DNA of 18,131 nucleotides from Prosthecobacter debontii. Lineage in GTDB: Bacteria; Verrucomicrobiota; Verrucomicrobiia; Verrucomicrobiales; Akkermansiaceae. Below the pieces are notes generated by a model. The model did not search any database and was not told where the DNA came from. It saw nothing but the letters and a program-made list of their open reading frames with translations. Position 1 is the first letter of the stretch; the number at the start of each line of letters is the position of its first letter. Both the position numbers and the translations under genes were made by a program. Shown piece by piece: positions 1 through 8,067 of the stretch. The stretch is from assembly GCA_945883455.1 (NCBI GenBank), contig CAMCXJ010000025.1, positions 1 to 18,131 of the forward strand, written 5' to 3'.

Positions 1-476
1 TTTTGAAAATCGGAGTCGTCGGCCCGCTGCAAGGCTTCAAGTCGAAGTTCAACAAGCCCTTCGATGCCTCGCTCCAGATCGACGCGAAATTCAAGGTCGC
101 GTTCCTTTTCGAAGGCGATGACGACAAGGCTCCTGAACTCACCGAGGAAATGCTCATCGGCACCGCCGTCACCCCGGACGGTAAGTCACACAAGGTCTTC
201 GCAACCGAAAAGGCGTATCACGTCCCTGATATCATCACGAAAAAGGATCCGCACGGCGTCCGCATCGGAAAGATCATCCTCCAACGCGAGATTCCGGAAG
301 ATCAGGCACTCAAGCTCCTTTCCGAGGGCAAAACCGACCTCCTCAAGGGCTTCGTCTCAAACAAGACCAAGCGCAAGTTCGACGCTTTTCTCACCTTCGA
401 TACGGACACCGCGAAGATCGGCTTCGATTTCCCGCCGCGTCCCGCTGCAAAAAAGGTCGCTAAGGCAAAAGAGTAA
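1..476 (+). CDS. topB: DNA topoisomerase III, C-terminal part (5' end outside window)
   Basis: The frame is open from the window edge and ends with TAA. The first in-frame TTG at base 3 is probably internal, so this is the 3' end of a longer gene. The roughly 157 visible residues look like the C-terminal zinc-less repeats (Toprim_Crpt type) of type IA topoisomerase III. One repeat lies near residues 8-28 (GFKSKFNKPFDASL) and a second near 108-128 (KGFVSNKTKRKFDAFLTF); the protein then ends in a Lys/Ala-rich basic tail. The linker contains GKIILQREIPEDQA, also typical of this tail region. The complete enzyme relaxes negative supercoils and decatenates DNA through a tyrosine intermediate; the active site lies upstream and cannot be seen. 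The gene converges on the next one with a 6-bp gap. The family call rests on recognition of the repeats only. Confidence 0.75.
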   Translation, partial: LKIGVVGPLQGFKSKFNKPFDASLQIDAKFKVAFLFEGDDDKAPELTEEMLIGTAVTPDGKSHKVFATEKAYHVPDIITKKDPHGVRIGKIILQREIPEDQALKLLSEGKTDLLKGFVSNKTKRKFDAFLTFDTDTAKIGFDFPPRPAAKKVAKAKE

Positions 477-482
477 AGTCGA

Positions 483-947
483 TCAACCCTCGTCCGGCGG
501 GGTCATCACCAGCACGCGCTCAATGCCGTTCTTGGAAAATTCCTCCCAGTAGCGCTTTTCCGAGGAAACGGTTTTCGCCCGCCTTTCCTCCTCGCTCATC
601 GCCTCCCAAGCCTTGATGCCCACAGATTTCGCCAGATCCCGGTCGGCGAGCCGCACGGTCAGCTCGTCCCAGAAGCTCTCGTTGCGGAACTCCTCGTAGC
701 ACTCGTGGTAGAACAGCGTCTCCTCCACCTCCTTTTTCACACGAAAACGCTGCGTCTCCTGGTCGAACTCGATCATCGCCCCCAACCCGCTGTGTGCGGC
801 CTTCTCCAGCATCTTGCTCTCGAAGGCCTCGTATTCGGAAAGTTTTCCATCCGCGCTTTCTTTCTGGTTCCAGGAAGCGACGTTCGCCGCCAGGCTCAGC
901 ATCTCAACGAGCGTCGCCAGCTCCTGTTCGGTGAATCGTATGTGCAT
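483..947 (-). CDS. Hypothetical protein, 154 aa
   Basis: I do not recognise a named family. The chosen ATG gives a protein starting MHIRFTEQEL. The frame is open further upstream, to an ATG at 1019, but that extension reads as Gly/Arg-rich low-complexity sequence and is unlikely to be translated. The protein is acidic and apparently soluble, with no signal peptide or membrane segment. It seems mostly helical: an N-terminal segment rich in Leu/Ala (about residues 8-24), then charged helices containing many Glu and aromatic residues (YHECYEEFRNESFWDEL near 80-96) and KAWEAMSEEERRAK. It is co-directional with the mutarotase gene 127 bp upstream and may be co-transcribed with it. The codon usage and the meaningful protein in this frame support a real gene. 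Confidence 0.65.
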   Translation of the reverse strand: MHIRFTEQELATLVEMLSLAANVASWNQKESADGKLSEYEAFESKMLEKAAHSGLGAMIEFDQETQRFRVKKEVEETLFYHECYEEFRNESFWDELTVRLADRDLAKSVGIKAWEAMSEEERRAKTVSSEKRYWEEFSKNGIERVLVMTPPDEG

Positions 948-1074
948 CCGCCCGCAGGGAAACACCCCGCCACCCCTTCCGCAAGCCCGCATGTGGGACG
1001 TAAGTTTCGCCGACCGCAAGCACGTCCATCCGCCCGCGTTCCCGGAACCGCAGAAAGGATAGGGGAGCCGTGAC

Positions 1075-1986
1075 TCACTCCTCCACGCTGATGCGCGTCA
1101 TCAGCACATGCGTTGCGCCGGGTAGCACGATCTCCGCCCTGTCGTTCGCGATCGCCGCCTCAATACAGCAGAATTTCAGGTAGCCCTCATCCGGGAGATC
1201 CGCCAGCGCCGCCGCCTTCTCCGCCCACGGATTCCAAACCACCGTCGATGGACTGCCAGATTTTTCCACGAGGATCGTCCTGCTGGAAAGGTCGTCCACC
1301 AAGAGTATGCTACTAGAAGTCTCGTAGATGCGATCCACCTCCCTCTCGAAAACCACATCGCCTTTTTGTTTCCTCATCTCCGGCACTCCGACGGTATCCA
1401 GATACGTGCAGCCATCCAGGTTCACCACCCTCACCTGCGAGATATCGGAAACGCCGAGATACGTGTGCAGCGCGCCCGAAACCACGATGGGCATCTCCGA
1501 AACATTCCTTGATTCAAGCGCGACCTCAAGTTCCTCCCCCGCTCTCACCGTGAGTTCCGCATTCCAGATCCCGACGCGGATCCCGAAGCGCAACGTCACG
1601 CCGCGGACATCCTCCGCCGCACCGAGAAATTCCCAGAAGCGCCCCCGCACCAGACCGTGCGAAGGCTGCGACGCATCCGCCGGATGTGCATTGAACCACG
1701 GCCAACAGACCGGAATCCCGCCCCGTATCGCCTTGCCCTCCCTGAAAACGGCATCCGGACTGAGATACAGAACCTCCTCCTCATCCACAGGCCGCCACGA
1801 CATCACATGCGCCCCATGCAACGCCACCCGCGCCACACATGTCGGGTGATCGATCTCGAAAACCGGATACGATGGATCGATCTCAGACAAACGGACGGAA
1901 GCGGGCAGGTTCATGGCGGCTGGCGTGAAGTTATGGTTCCCCGCGTTCATTTTCCCGTCGGTCCATCCATTCAACCAGAACCACAT
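1075..1986 (-). CDS. D-hexose-6-phosphate mutarotase (aldose 1-epimerase family, YeaD-like)
   Basis: The protein has the galactose-mutarotase-like fold and YeaD family motifs: RVALHGAHVMSWRP near residues 53-66, IRGGIPVCWPWF near 87-98, SHGLVRGRFWEF near 109-120, GALHTYLGVSD near 171-181 and FCCIEAA near 272-278. By family knowledge His110 and His174 bind or protonate the sugar ring, and Glu276 is the likely catalytic base. The enzyme interconverts alpha and beta anomers of glucose-6-phosphate and related sugars in the cytoplasm. The length, about 300 aa, fits the family. The start is uncertain: in-frame ATGs at 1986, 1950 and 1914 are all possible. The first 12-24 residues (Trp-rich, then MNAGNHNF) look non-conserved, so 1950 or 1914 may be the true start. 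The S4-domain gene lies upstream on the same strand, 94 bp away. Confidence 0.88.
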   Translation of the reverse strand: MWFWLNGWTDGKMNAGNHNFTPAAMNLPASVRLSEIDPSYPVFEIDHPTCVARVALHGAHVMSWRPVDEEEVLYLSPDAVFREGKAIRGGIPVCWPWFNAHPADASQPSHGLVRGRFWEFLGAAEDVRGVTLRFGIRVGIWNAELTVRAGEELEVALESRNVSEMPIVVSGALHTYLGVSDISQVRVVNLDGCTYLDTVGVPEMRKQKGDVVFEREVDRIYETSSSILLVDDLSSRTILVEKSGSPSTVVWNPWAEKAAALADLPDEGYLKFCCIEAAIANDRAEIVLPGATHVLMTRISVEE

Positions 1987-2080
1987 GGGGAAAGGTCAAC
2001 GAGGAAATGAAGACCAAATAAAGCGCGACACACCTCGAATCGTTTCCCGGCCTTCGGCAAATGTATGAAAAACGACAGCC

Positions 2081-2470
2081 TCAAGCATCCCACTCCCACG
2101 CTTCCTTGATCTTGTCGATGGCGCGCCTGTCCTTCTTCGTCGGCCTGCCCTTCGCGGCTTCCGCCTTCGCGATCTGCCAGTTTTTCAGCGCCTCGAACAC
2201 CTCAGGCTTCGTCCTATCTTCGTAGCATGCCTGCGCTTCGGGCGCGCCGACCCGCTTTTCAATGACCTTGGTCACCACGATCTCGCGCAAACCCGGCCCC
2301 TCGATGAAAGGGATCTCCAGAACATCGCCGGGCTGGATGGACGACGAACTTTTCATCGTATGGCCGTTGCGCTTCACCTTGCCGTCGCCGAGGATTTCAA
2401 CTGCCAGCGCACGGGTTTTGAAAAAGCGCGCGGCCCAGAGCCATTTGTCAGCGCGGATGGAATCGGACAT
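2081..2470 (-). CDS. hslR: S4-domain RNA-binding protein, Hsp15-like
   Basis: The 129-aa protein opens with an S4 RNA-binding fold (about residues 4-65): IRADKWLWAARFFKTRALA, then DGKVKRNGHTMKSSSSIQPGDVLEI. This is the typical Hsp15 arrangement, in which a conserved RxDKWLWxARxFKTR helix pair contacts RNA. Hsp15 of E. coli binds free 50S subunits carrying nascent peptidyl-tRNA and helps recycle stalled subunits. The C-terminal tail (about 90-129) is Lys-rich, with KGRPTKKDRRAIDKIKEAW, also seen in family members. The gene is divergent from the photolyase-like gene, with only 82 bp between the two starts, so they share an upstream control region. Confidence 0.88.
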   Translation of the reverse strand: MSDSIRADKWLWAARFFKTRALAVEILGDGKVKRNGHTMKSSSSIQPGDVLEIPFIEGPGLREIVVTKVIEKRVGAPEAQACYEDRTKPEVFEALKNWQIAKAEAAKGRPTKKDRRAIDKIKEAWEWDA

Positions 2471-2552
2471 CTCCCGGAAAATCTGTCATTCCTTTTCCGC
2501 CCGCGCAACACAGCCCTTGCCGAATCGCCGATCCGCGGCATTTTCCGTGCGC

Positions 2553-3716
2553 ATGATTTTCCTGCCCACCCGCGCCGCCGCCCTTGAGAGATTGGAGGAC
2601 TTCGTCCCGCATACCGTCCGGTATGCCGGGCATCGGAACTTCGATCTCGGCGCGGGCAAACGCGAGGGCGTTTCCGGCCTCTCGCCTTACATTCGCACGC
2701 GGCTTGTCACGGAGGAGGAATGCACCCGTGCGGTGTTGGCCCGACATAATGCCCGCGCGCCGGAAAAGTTCCTGCAGGAAATCGCGTGGAGAACCTACTG
2801 GAAAGGCTGGCTGGAAATGCGGCCCAATGTCTGGCGGCAGTATCTTGATACGCTCGCGGTGCAGGAAAAATCGCGCTACTACGAGGAAGCGATTTATGGA
2901 AACACGAGGATTGAGTGCTTCAACCATTGGGCAAACGAGTTGGTGGAAACCGGCTACCTCCACAACCATGCCCGCATGTGGTTCGCCTCGATTTGGATAT
3001 TCACCCTCAAGCTCTCTTGGCAGCTCGGTGCGGATTTTTTTCTGCGCAACCTGCTAGACGGAGATCCTGCCTCGAACACGCTGTCATGGCGCTGGGTCGC
3101 GGGTCTGCATACGCCCGGGAAACACTATCTTGCCCGCGCCGAAAACATTTCTAAGTTCACCAACGGACGCTTCGATCCCAAAGGCCGGCTCAACGAATCC
3201 GCCCCGCCGCTGCCCATGGATTTCGGGCCGGAAAGGCAGTCGCTCCTACTCCCACCCGATCCCGCTCCGCGAGGCCGTATCGGCCATCTCATGTTTCCCG
3301 ATGACCTCGCGCCGCCGCCGGATAGGTTGGGGAAAATCAGCGCCACTGCCACGTTCATCCCGCCGGTTTTGGAAACTACACCCCTCGTCTCCGCTTTCCT
3401 CAACGGCGCGGTGAACGACACGCTCCATCGCACCCACGGCCGCCGTCTTAGCGGACCGTTCACCTCCGCGATCTCGGATTGGATGAGCGCGGAGAAACTG
3501 GATTCCATTGTCGTTTCCATGCCCACGGTCGGCTTCACGAAAGATTTCCTCGATACGGAACAACTCCCCGTCCCGCCGCATTTCTTCGTCCGTGATTGGG
3601 ATCGCAAACTCTGGCCGCACGCCACCGCCGGTTTTTTCAAACTAAAAGCCGCGCTGCCGAAAATCCACGCCGCGCTCGCACCTCGACGGAAGGACGATCT
3701 TTTTCCGCACGTTTAG
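2553..3716 (+). CDS. Short photolyase/cryptochrome-like FAD-binding protein without antenna domain
   Basis: Reading from ATG 2553 gives 387 aa. Residues about 8-205 match the helical FAD-binding domain of DNA photolyases: LSPYIRTRLVTEEE (43-56), FLQEIAWRTYWKGW (73-86), TGYLHNHARMWFAS (133-146) and LLDGDPASNTLSWRWVAG (167-184). These include the N/D/W positions that hold FAD and form the lesion pocket. The usual N-terminal alpha/beta antenna domain is absent: the frame upstream of 2553 is open but overlaps hslR antisense and reads as nonsense. After the FAD domain comes a Pro-rich linker (215-272) and an extra C-terminal domain (275-387) with DSIVVSMPTVGF and WDRKLWPHATAGFFKLK. This architecture resembles the short photolyase-like group. 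Light-dependent pyrimidine dimer repair is likely but not proven; a photoreceptor role is the alternative. Confidence 0.85.
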   Translation: MIFLPTRAAALERLEDFVPHTVRYAGHRNFDLGAGKREGVSGLSPYIRTRLVTEEECTRAVLARHNARAPEKFLQEIAWRTYWKGWLEMRPNVWRQYLDTLAVQEKSRYYEEAIYGNTRIECFNHWANELVETGYLHNHARMWFASIWIFTLKLSWQLGADFFLRNLLDGDPASNTLSWRWVAGLHTPGKHYLARAENISKFTNGRFDPKGRLNESAPPLPMDFGPERQSLLLPPDPAPRGRIGHLMFPDDLAPPPDRLGKISATATFIPPVLETTPLVSAFLNGAVNDTLHRTHGRRLSGPFTSAISDWMSAEKLDSIVVSMPTVGFTKDFLDTEQLPVPPHFFVRDWDRKLWPHATAGFFKLKAALPKIHAALAPRRKDDLFPHV

Positions 3717-3882
3717 ATACCAATTCATACAACACTGTTTGGGGCTCGATGGATGATGTGCCCCTAATTTCACTTCCAACGACTCTGATCCATCACGAAG
3801 CTACGCCATCAGCACGCTCCTCCAGCTCCAGCTCCTAGTCGTCATCTTCGCGGCGACCACCATCCTCGGCCGTCTCACCACC

Positions 3883-4683
3883 GTGAGCGCGCCGGTGCTT
3901 GTAACATGGCGGTGCTTACTAGCGGCGCTCGGCGCGTTCCTGTGGGTGGCGATCATGCGGGATCGGAAAATCTGGCCCGGAGGAAAGCAGATCGCAAAGC
4001 TGTTAGGGATCGGCGCGATCATCGGGGTGCACTGGCTGTGCCTTTTCGGTGCGGTAAAACTGGCCAACGTGTCCATCGCCCTCGCCGGTTTGGCGACACT
4101 CTCGCTCTTCACCGCTTTCACCGAGCCGCTGCTTACCCGCCGCCGCATCAAGCCCTTTGAGGTGTTTCTCGGGCTCATCGTGCTCGCCGGGATTTGTCTC
4201 ATTGCGGGTGTGGAAAAGGCGCATGCCCTCGGTCTCGGAGTGGCTTTGCTCAGCGCGTTTCTGGCCGCCGTGTTTCTGGTTCTCAACCGCACTGTCGTCG
4301 TCAATGGCGGCGATCCGATGGTGATGGTCGGCTGGGAAATGGTTTCCTCCACGCTCGTATGTTTTCTCGCTGTGCCGATTTTCGATCCCGCTGGGTTTCC
4401 CGCGCTGGCGGTTGGCGATCCGATGGACTGGCTGTGGATCGCGATCCTCGCCTTCGGCTGCACTGTGTTCGCGCAAGCTCTCACGAACCGCCTGCTCCGT
4501 AGCATCTCCGCCTACGACTTCAATCTAGCCGCGAATTTCGAGCCGGTTTACGGCATCCTCGCAGCGGCCCTCATTTTCGGCGAGCATGCGAATCTCAAGC
4601 CCGCCTTCTACCTCGGCACATCCGCCATCGTCCTCGCAAATTTCCTCCATCCACTCCTGCGGAAACGCTTTTCTCCGCAGTGA
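3883..4683 (+). CDS. EamA/DMT-family membrane transporter (N-terminal start unresolved)
   Basis: From GTG 3883 the protein is 266 aa and has about nine hydrophobic segments in two EamA repeats. Recognisable elements are WRCLLAALGAFLWV, GVHWLCLFGAVKLANVSIALAGL, LFTAFTEPLLTRRRI, and in the second half SISAYDFNLAANFEPVYGILAAALIFGE. These proteins export or exchange small metabolites across the inner membrane; the substrate cannot be predicted. The family usually has ten helices and about 290-310 aa. The missing first helix is encoded in the same frame upstream of the GTG (about 3817-3882: LLQLQLLVVIFAATTILG), but that stretch has no ATG, GTG or TTG before the TGA at 3754-3756. Either an unusual start (ATC 3808) is used, or a one-base shift separates it from the ATGATG at 3753, or the gene is slightly damaged. 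Confidence 0.8.
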   Translation: MSAPVLVTWRCLLAALGAFLWVAIMRDRKIWPGGKQIAKLLGIGAIIGVHWLCLFGAVKLANVSIALAGLATLSLFTAFTEPLLTRRRIKPFEVFLGLIVLAGICLIAGVEKAHALGLGVALLSAFLAAVFLVLNRTVVVNGGDPMVMVGWEMVSSTLVCFLAVPIFDPAGFPALAVGDPMDWLWIAILAFGCTVFAQALTNRLLRSISAYDFNLAANFEPVYGILAAALIFGEHANLKPAFYLGTSAIVLANFLHPLLRKRFSPQ

Positions 4684-4715
4684 AAGGCATGCATCGACCG
4701 TCCGCAAAAGTCTAT

Positions 4716-4736
4716 CGGTATTGATCCTAAATACCG
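4716..4736. terminator. Hairpin in the convergent gap (weak terminator candidate)
   Basis: CGGTATT and AATACCG form a perfect 7-bp stem around a 7-nt loop, in the 132-bp gap between the convergent EamA and Gfo/Idh/MocA genes. No T-run follows on either strand, so it is at best a weak or Rho-assisted terminator. A second small hairpin, ACTGT-cgaaa-ACAGT (4802-4816), touches the stop codon of the oxidoreductase gene. Confidence 0.35.
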
Positions 4737-4815
4737 CAGTTGGGTATCAATGTTTCTCCATCCCACGGAGCGGATCCGCGGCTCGCTCCCGTGTGTAGGC
4801 AACTGTCGAAAACAG

Positions 4816-6090
4816 TCAGATCTTATGAGTTCCCGGCTTAGGAACCGGCGCTACGGGATGCGCGTCGGAAAGCTGCAGGGTATCCGGGGCGTGATCCTGT
4901 TCCGATTTCCAGAGATCCGCCCAAGTGATGCGTTGCCCGGTATGGGCGGCCTCGCGGCCGAGGATGCCAAGCATCGTGCTGAGCACCATGCGGTCACCAG
5001 TGTTGAGAGCCTCGCCCTTGCGGATCGCGGCGAACCACTCTTGGTGGCAGACCTGATACATGTTCGCATTGGGACCGCGATACGCCCAAGTCATTTTGCC
5101 CTCGTGGTCCTTGGTGAAAACGCGACCCGGTGCCTGCAGCGAGCCTTTCTCGCAGAACACCCGATCCAGAACCTCGTTGAAACAACCCCTTTGCTGGCGC
5201 TGGCCGACGTGACAGAAAACCCCACCCGGATACTCGTAGGTGACATCATAATGATCCCAGACATTGCCGTCGTCCTCGCGCTGGGTGCGGCCGCCGCCGC
5301 CGCGGGCCGCGATGGGTTCAACATCACCCATCGCCCACGAAACCTTGTCCACCGAATGAATGCACTGCTCCAGAAGCGGGCCGCCGGAAAGCCATTCGTG
5401 ACCCATCCAGTTGCGGACCTGCCATTCGACATCGCCCCATTTCGGGTCGCGCTGGTCGATGGAGGTAGAGGGTTTCGGCACGTTGGCGAGGTAGGTGCCG
5501 TAGACGGAAAGCACCCGGCCGAGTTCGCCGGACAGGACTTTCCCGTAGCCCTCGCGCACGCCGGGATCGAAGCGCCAGCAATAGCCGTGCTGGAGAGTGA
5601 GGCCTTTCTCTTTTGCGAGGCGCGCCGTTTCCACCACGGACTTTACGCCCGCCACATCCACCGCCATCGGTTTCTCCGCGAAAACATGTTTTCCCGCCTC
5701 GATCGCCGCGCGCATGTGTTGCGGACGGAAGCCGGGCGGGGTGGCCAGCAGCACGACATCCACGCCGCTCTCGAGCACTTTCAGGTAGGCATCCAGCCCA
5801 TAAAACTGCCGTTCTTGGGGGACTTCCAGCCTACCTTCAAACCTTCCAAGGTTCCGCAACGTCTTGGGAACTTGCGTCTCGAACAGATCACCGATCGCCC
5901 AAAGCACGGTGTTGTCGTCCGCCATGAGCGCCTCTTGCGCCGCGCCGGTGCCCCGCCCGCCGCAGCCGATCAGGCCGATCTTGAGCTTCGCGTTGTTGGC
6001 GGGAGCACCGAGTAGGATGTTCGGAAAAGCGGAAAAGGCAGCGGTGGCTCCGGCGGCTTTGAGGAATGTACGGCGGTGGGTCATTTCCAT
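4816..6090 (-). CDS. Tat-exported Gfo/Idh/MocA family oxidoreductase
   Basis: The protein is 424 aa. It begins with a twin-arginine signal: THRRTFLKAAGATAAFSAF (about residues 4-22) followed by an Ala-rich cleavage region near 28-33. A Rossmann fold follows, with KIGLIGCGGRGTGA (37-50), the conserved EKP motif (139-141, AEKPMAVD) and a C-terminal alpha/beta domain with GGPLLEQCIHSVDKVSW carrying the usual His. The family oxidises or epimerises sugars, inositols and related compounds with NAD(P). Tat-exported members are common in Planctomycetes and Verrucomicrobia and are thought to work in the periplasm with tightly bound cofactor. ATGs at 6090 and 6084 are both possible starts. The gene follows the symporter by 60 bp on the same strand, so it may belong to that operon. 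The substrate is unknown. Confidence 0.9.
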   Translation of the reverse strand: MEMTHRRTFLKAAGATAAFSAFPNILLGAPANNAKLKIGLIGCGGRGTGAAQEALMADDNTVLWAIGDLFETQVPKTLRNLGRFEGRLEVPQERQFYGLDAYLKVLESGVDVVLLATPPGFRPQHMRAAIEAGKHVFAEKPMAVDVAGVKSVVETARLAKEKGLTLQHGYCWRFDPGVREGYGKVLSGELGRVLSVYGTYLANVPKPSTSIDQRDPKWGDVEWQVRNWMGHEWLSGGPLLEQCIHSVDKVSWAMGDVEPIAARGGGGRTQREDDGNVWDHYDVTYEYPGGVFCHVGQRQQRGCFNEVLDRVFCEKGSLQAPGRVFTKDHEGKMTWAYRGPNANMYQVCHQEWFAAIRKGEALNTGDRMVLSTMLGILGREAAHTGQRITWADLWKSEQDHAPDTLQLSDAHPVAPVPKPGTHKI

Positions 6091-6150
6091 AATATTTTAC
6101 CAATACATCTCAAACCGCGCCGGGCTTACACGGAAAATTCCGCACCAACC

Positions 6151-8052
6151 TCAATGCGCTGGCCCCTGCTGCTCTTGGATGTATTCCTGTTTCAGGCCCA
6201 GCGCTTCCGGTGCGTGCAGTACGAGCATCTTCATACGGATATCGGCAGGGATGGTTTTGCGAGTGGCCTTGGAAACGACAATCATCAGGGTGATGGCCAG
6301 CGGCACCGCCCAGAGCGCGGGTTGCTCGGCGAGGATGCGGAGTAGTGGATGGCCGATCCAGAAGGCGTTGAGGGCATCCGGCTCCCAGGCAATCTTGGAT
6401 GCCTCGGCGGCGGCTTTGGCGGTTTTTGCCATGATGTCGCTGATGCTGGTGAGCGTAACGCAGACGAGGGCGCAGAGTCCGCCGGTCAGCATGCCGGTGG
6501 CGGCTCCCATCATCGTCATGCCCCGCCACCAGACGCTCATGAAGAGCAGCGGGAAATAGCTGGCCGCCGCGATCGCGAAGGCTTGGCCGACCATGAAATT
6601 GATGTCCAACTGCTCGACCTGCGATCCCAATCCAACGGAAACCACGCCGACGAGGACGGCGCACCACTTGAACATTTTCATCCGCTGCTCCGGCGAAGAC
6701 TGCGGGCGGAGCATGCGGCCGTATACATCATGGGCCAGCGCACTGGTCATAGAAACGAGCAGCCCGGAGAAGGTGCTCATGAACGCCGCGAAAGCGCCCG
6801 CACAGGTGATGCCGCTGAGGATGGAACCGAGAATCCCGTATTTCTCGCGGATCAGGGTAGGCAGCTTGAGAACCACCTGATCGGTTCCTTTAATTCCGGA
6901 AAGACCGGTGTAGAGCTCCGGAAGGAAATTTCGTCCGAGGACACCAAACACCGGCGGGAAGACATAGAACACACCGATTAGGATCATCACCCACATGGTG
7001 GTCCGCTTGGCGGCAATGCCGTCCGGGTTCGTGTAGAACCTGACGAGGATGTGCGGCAGGCCCGCCGTGCCGCAAACGATCGCCACTATCAGCGAAAAGG
7101 TGTAAAGGAGCGAATAAGGCTTCGTTTCCTCCGGAGAGAGGCCGGCGGCCTTTGCTGCCTTAGAAGTAAGAGGGCCGAACGGAGCCACCCATGCCTCATC
7201 TGGCGGAGCGGTTTTCTCAGGCATTACGAGGCGGTGCCCTCTCTCAGGCATTTCGGTTCGCTCGACCGCAGGTGGCGGTGACGAATCGTAAGCGGATTTG
7301 TTCAGAGATAGGTTTTGGCCGTAGCTTCCAAAGACCGCCATGAGTACAAAAACAGGCGCAGAAATGGCGAACATCTTGATCCAGTATTGGACTGCCTGCA
7401 CCAGCGTGATGCCCTTCATCCCACCAAGCGCGACGTTCAGTGTGATCACCGCGCCCACCACCAGTACTCCAAGCGAATACGGAATTCCGGCGGTTAACTT
7501 GCCCATCGCATCAGTCGGCGCCATGAACTGGAACGCGGTGTCCCGGAAATCCACCGTCTGGAAAATGTAGGCGAGCGTGGTGCCCGCGCCTTTCATCTGC
7601 GGCATCGTGTAGAAGAACCCGATGAAGAGCACAAAGCACACGGCGATCTTGCGAAATACCGACGAGTCGTAGCGACCTTCCGCGAAATCCGGGATCGTAT
7701 AGGCGCCGAAGCGCCGCAGCGGCCCCGCGATGAAGAGCAACAGGAACAGGTAGCCGCACGCGTAACAGACGGGATACCACAGTGCGTCATAGCCGGACGA
7801 CATTACCATCCCGGCGACACCCATGAAACTGGCCGCACTTAGATACTCGCCGGAGATGGCGGAGGCGTTCCATCCTACCGAAACGGAACGCCCGGCGACG
7901 AAGAAGTCGGACGCGGATTTGGAGCTTTTCGCGGAGCGGAAGCCCATCCAGATCGTGACCGCCACCGTGATGACGGAGAAGGCGAGGATCCAGGGATCGA
8001 CGCCCTCGGATGAGGTCGCGGCGGCTAGAAATTGCAAAGCGGTGATGTTCAT
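6151..8052 (-). CDS. actP: Sodium:solute symporter, ActP-like (acetate/monocarboxylate uptake)
   Basis: The 633-aa polytopic protein has solute:sodium symporter family features: SDFFVAGRSVSVGWNASAISGEYLSAASFMG (49-79), a GAYTIPDFAEGRYDS loop (116-130), MPQMKGAGTTL (150-160), GGMKGITLVQAVQYWIK (210-226) and CGTAGLPHILVRFYT (327-341), which closely resembles the ActP acetate permease. The family cotransports small carboxylates with cations across the inner membrane. It is about 80 residues longer than ActP proteins of around 550 aa. The extra length is partly a hydrophilic loop at about 246-312, rich in Pro, Glu and Lys, between two membrane segments. A DUF485 gene lies immediately upstream with a 15-bp gap, the same order as yjcH-actP of E. 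coli, which supports the assignment. The exact substrate is an inference. Confidence 0.88.
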   Translation of the reverse strand: MNITALQFLAAATSSEGVDPWILAFSVITVAVTIWMGFRSAKSSKSASDFFVAGRSVSVGWNASAISGEYLSAASFMGVAGMVMSSGYDALWYPVCYACGYLFLLLFIAGPLRRFGAYTIPDFAEGRYDSSVFRKIAVCFVLFIGFFYTMPQMKGAGTTLAYIFQTVDFRDTAFQFMAPTDAMGKLTAGIPYSLGVLVVGAVITLNVALGGMKGITLVQAVQYWIKMFAISAPVFVLMAVFGSYGQNLSLNKSAYDSSPPPAVERTEMPERGHRLVMPEKTAPPDEAWVAPFGPLTSKAAKAAGLSPEETKPYSLLYTFSLIVAIVCGTAGLPHILVRFYTNPDGIAAKRTTMWVMILIGVFYVFPPVFGVLGRNFLPELYTGLSGIKGTDQVVLKLPTLIREKYGILGSILSGITCAGAFAAFMSTFSGLLVSMTSALAHDVYGRMLRPQSSPEQRMKMFKWCAVLVGVVSVGLGSQVEQLDINFMVGQAFAIAAASYFPLLFMSVWWRGMTMMGAATGMLTGGLCALVCVTLTSISDIMAKTAKAAAEASKIAWEPDALNAFWIGHPLLRILAEQPALWAVPLAITLMIVVSKATRKTIPADIRMKMLVLHAPEALGLKQEYIQEQQGPAH

Positions 8053-8067
8053 GGCGCGGATGTCGGG

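Noticed and set aside
948..1019. Longer start for the 154-aa hypothetical protein
   Set aside because: The added residues (Gly/Arg-rich) look like translated intergenic sequence; ATG 947 starts a protein-like segment.
2262..2552. N-terminal extension of the photolyase-like frame
   Set aside because: It overlaps hslR on the other strand and its Ser/Arg-rich sequence shows no antenna-domain pattern.
4750..6015. 421-aa open frame on the plus strand
   Set aside because: It lies wholly antisense to the Gfo/Idh/MocA gene, whose motifs are clear; the opposite frame is open only because of GC-biased codons and shows no family features.
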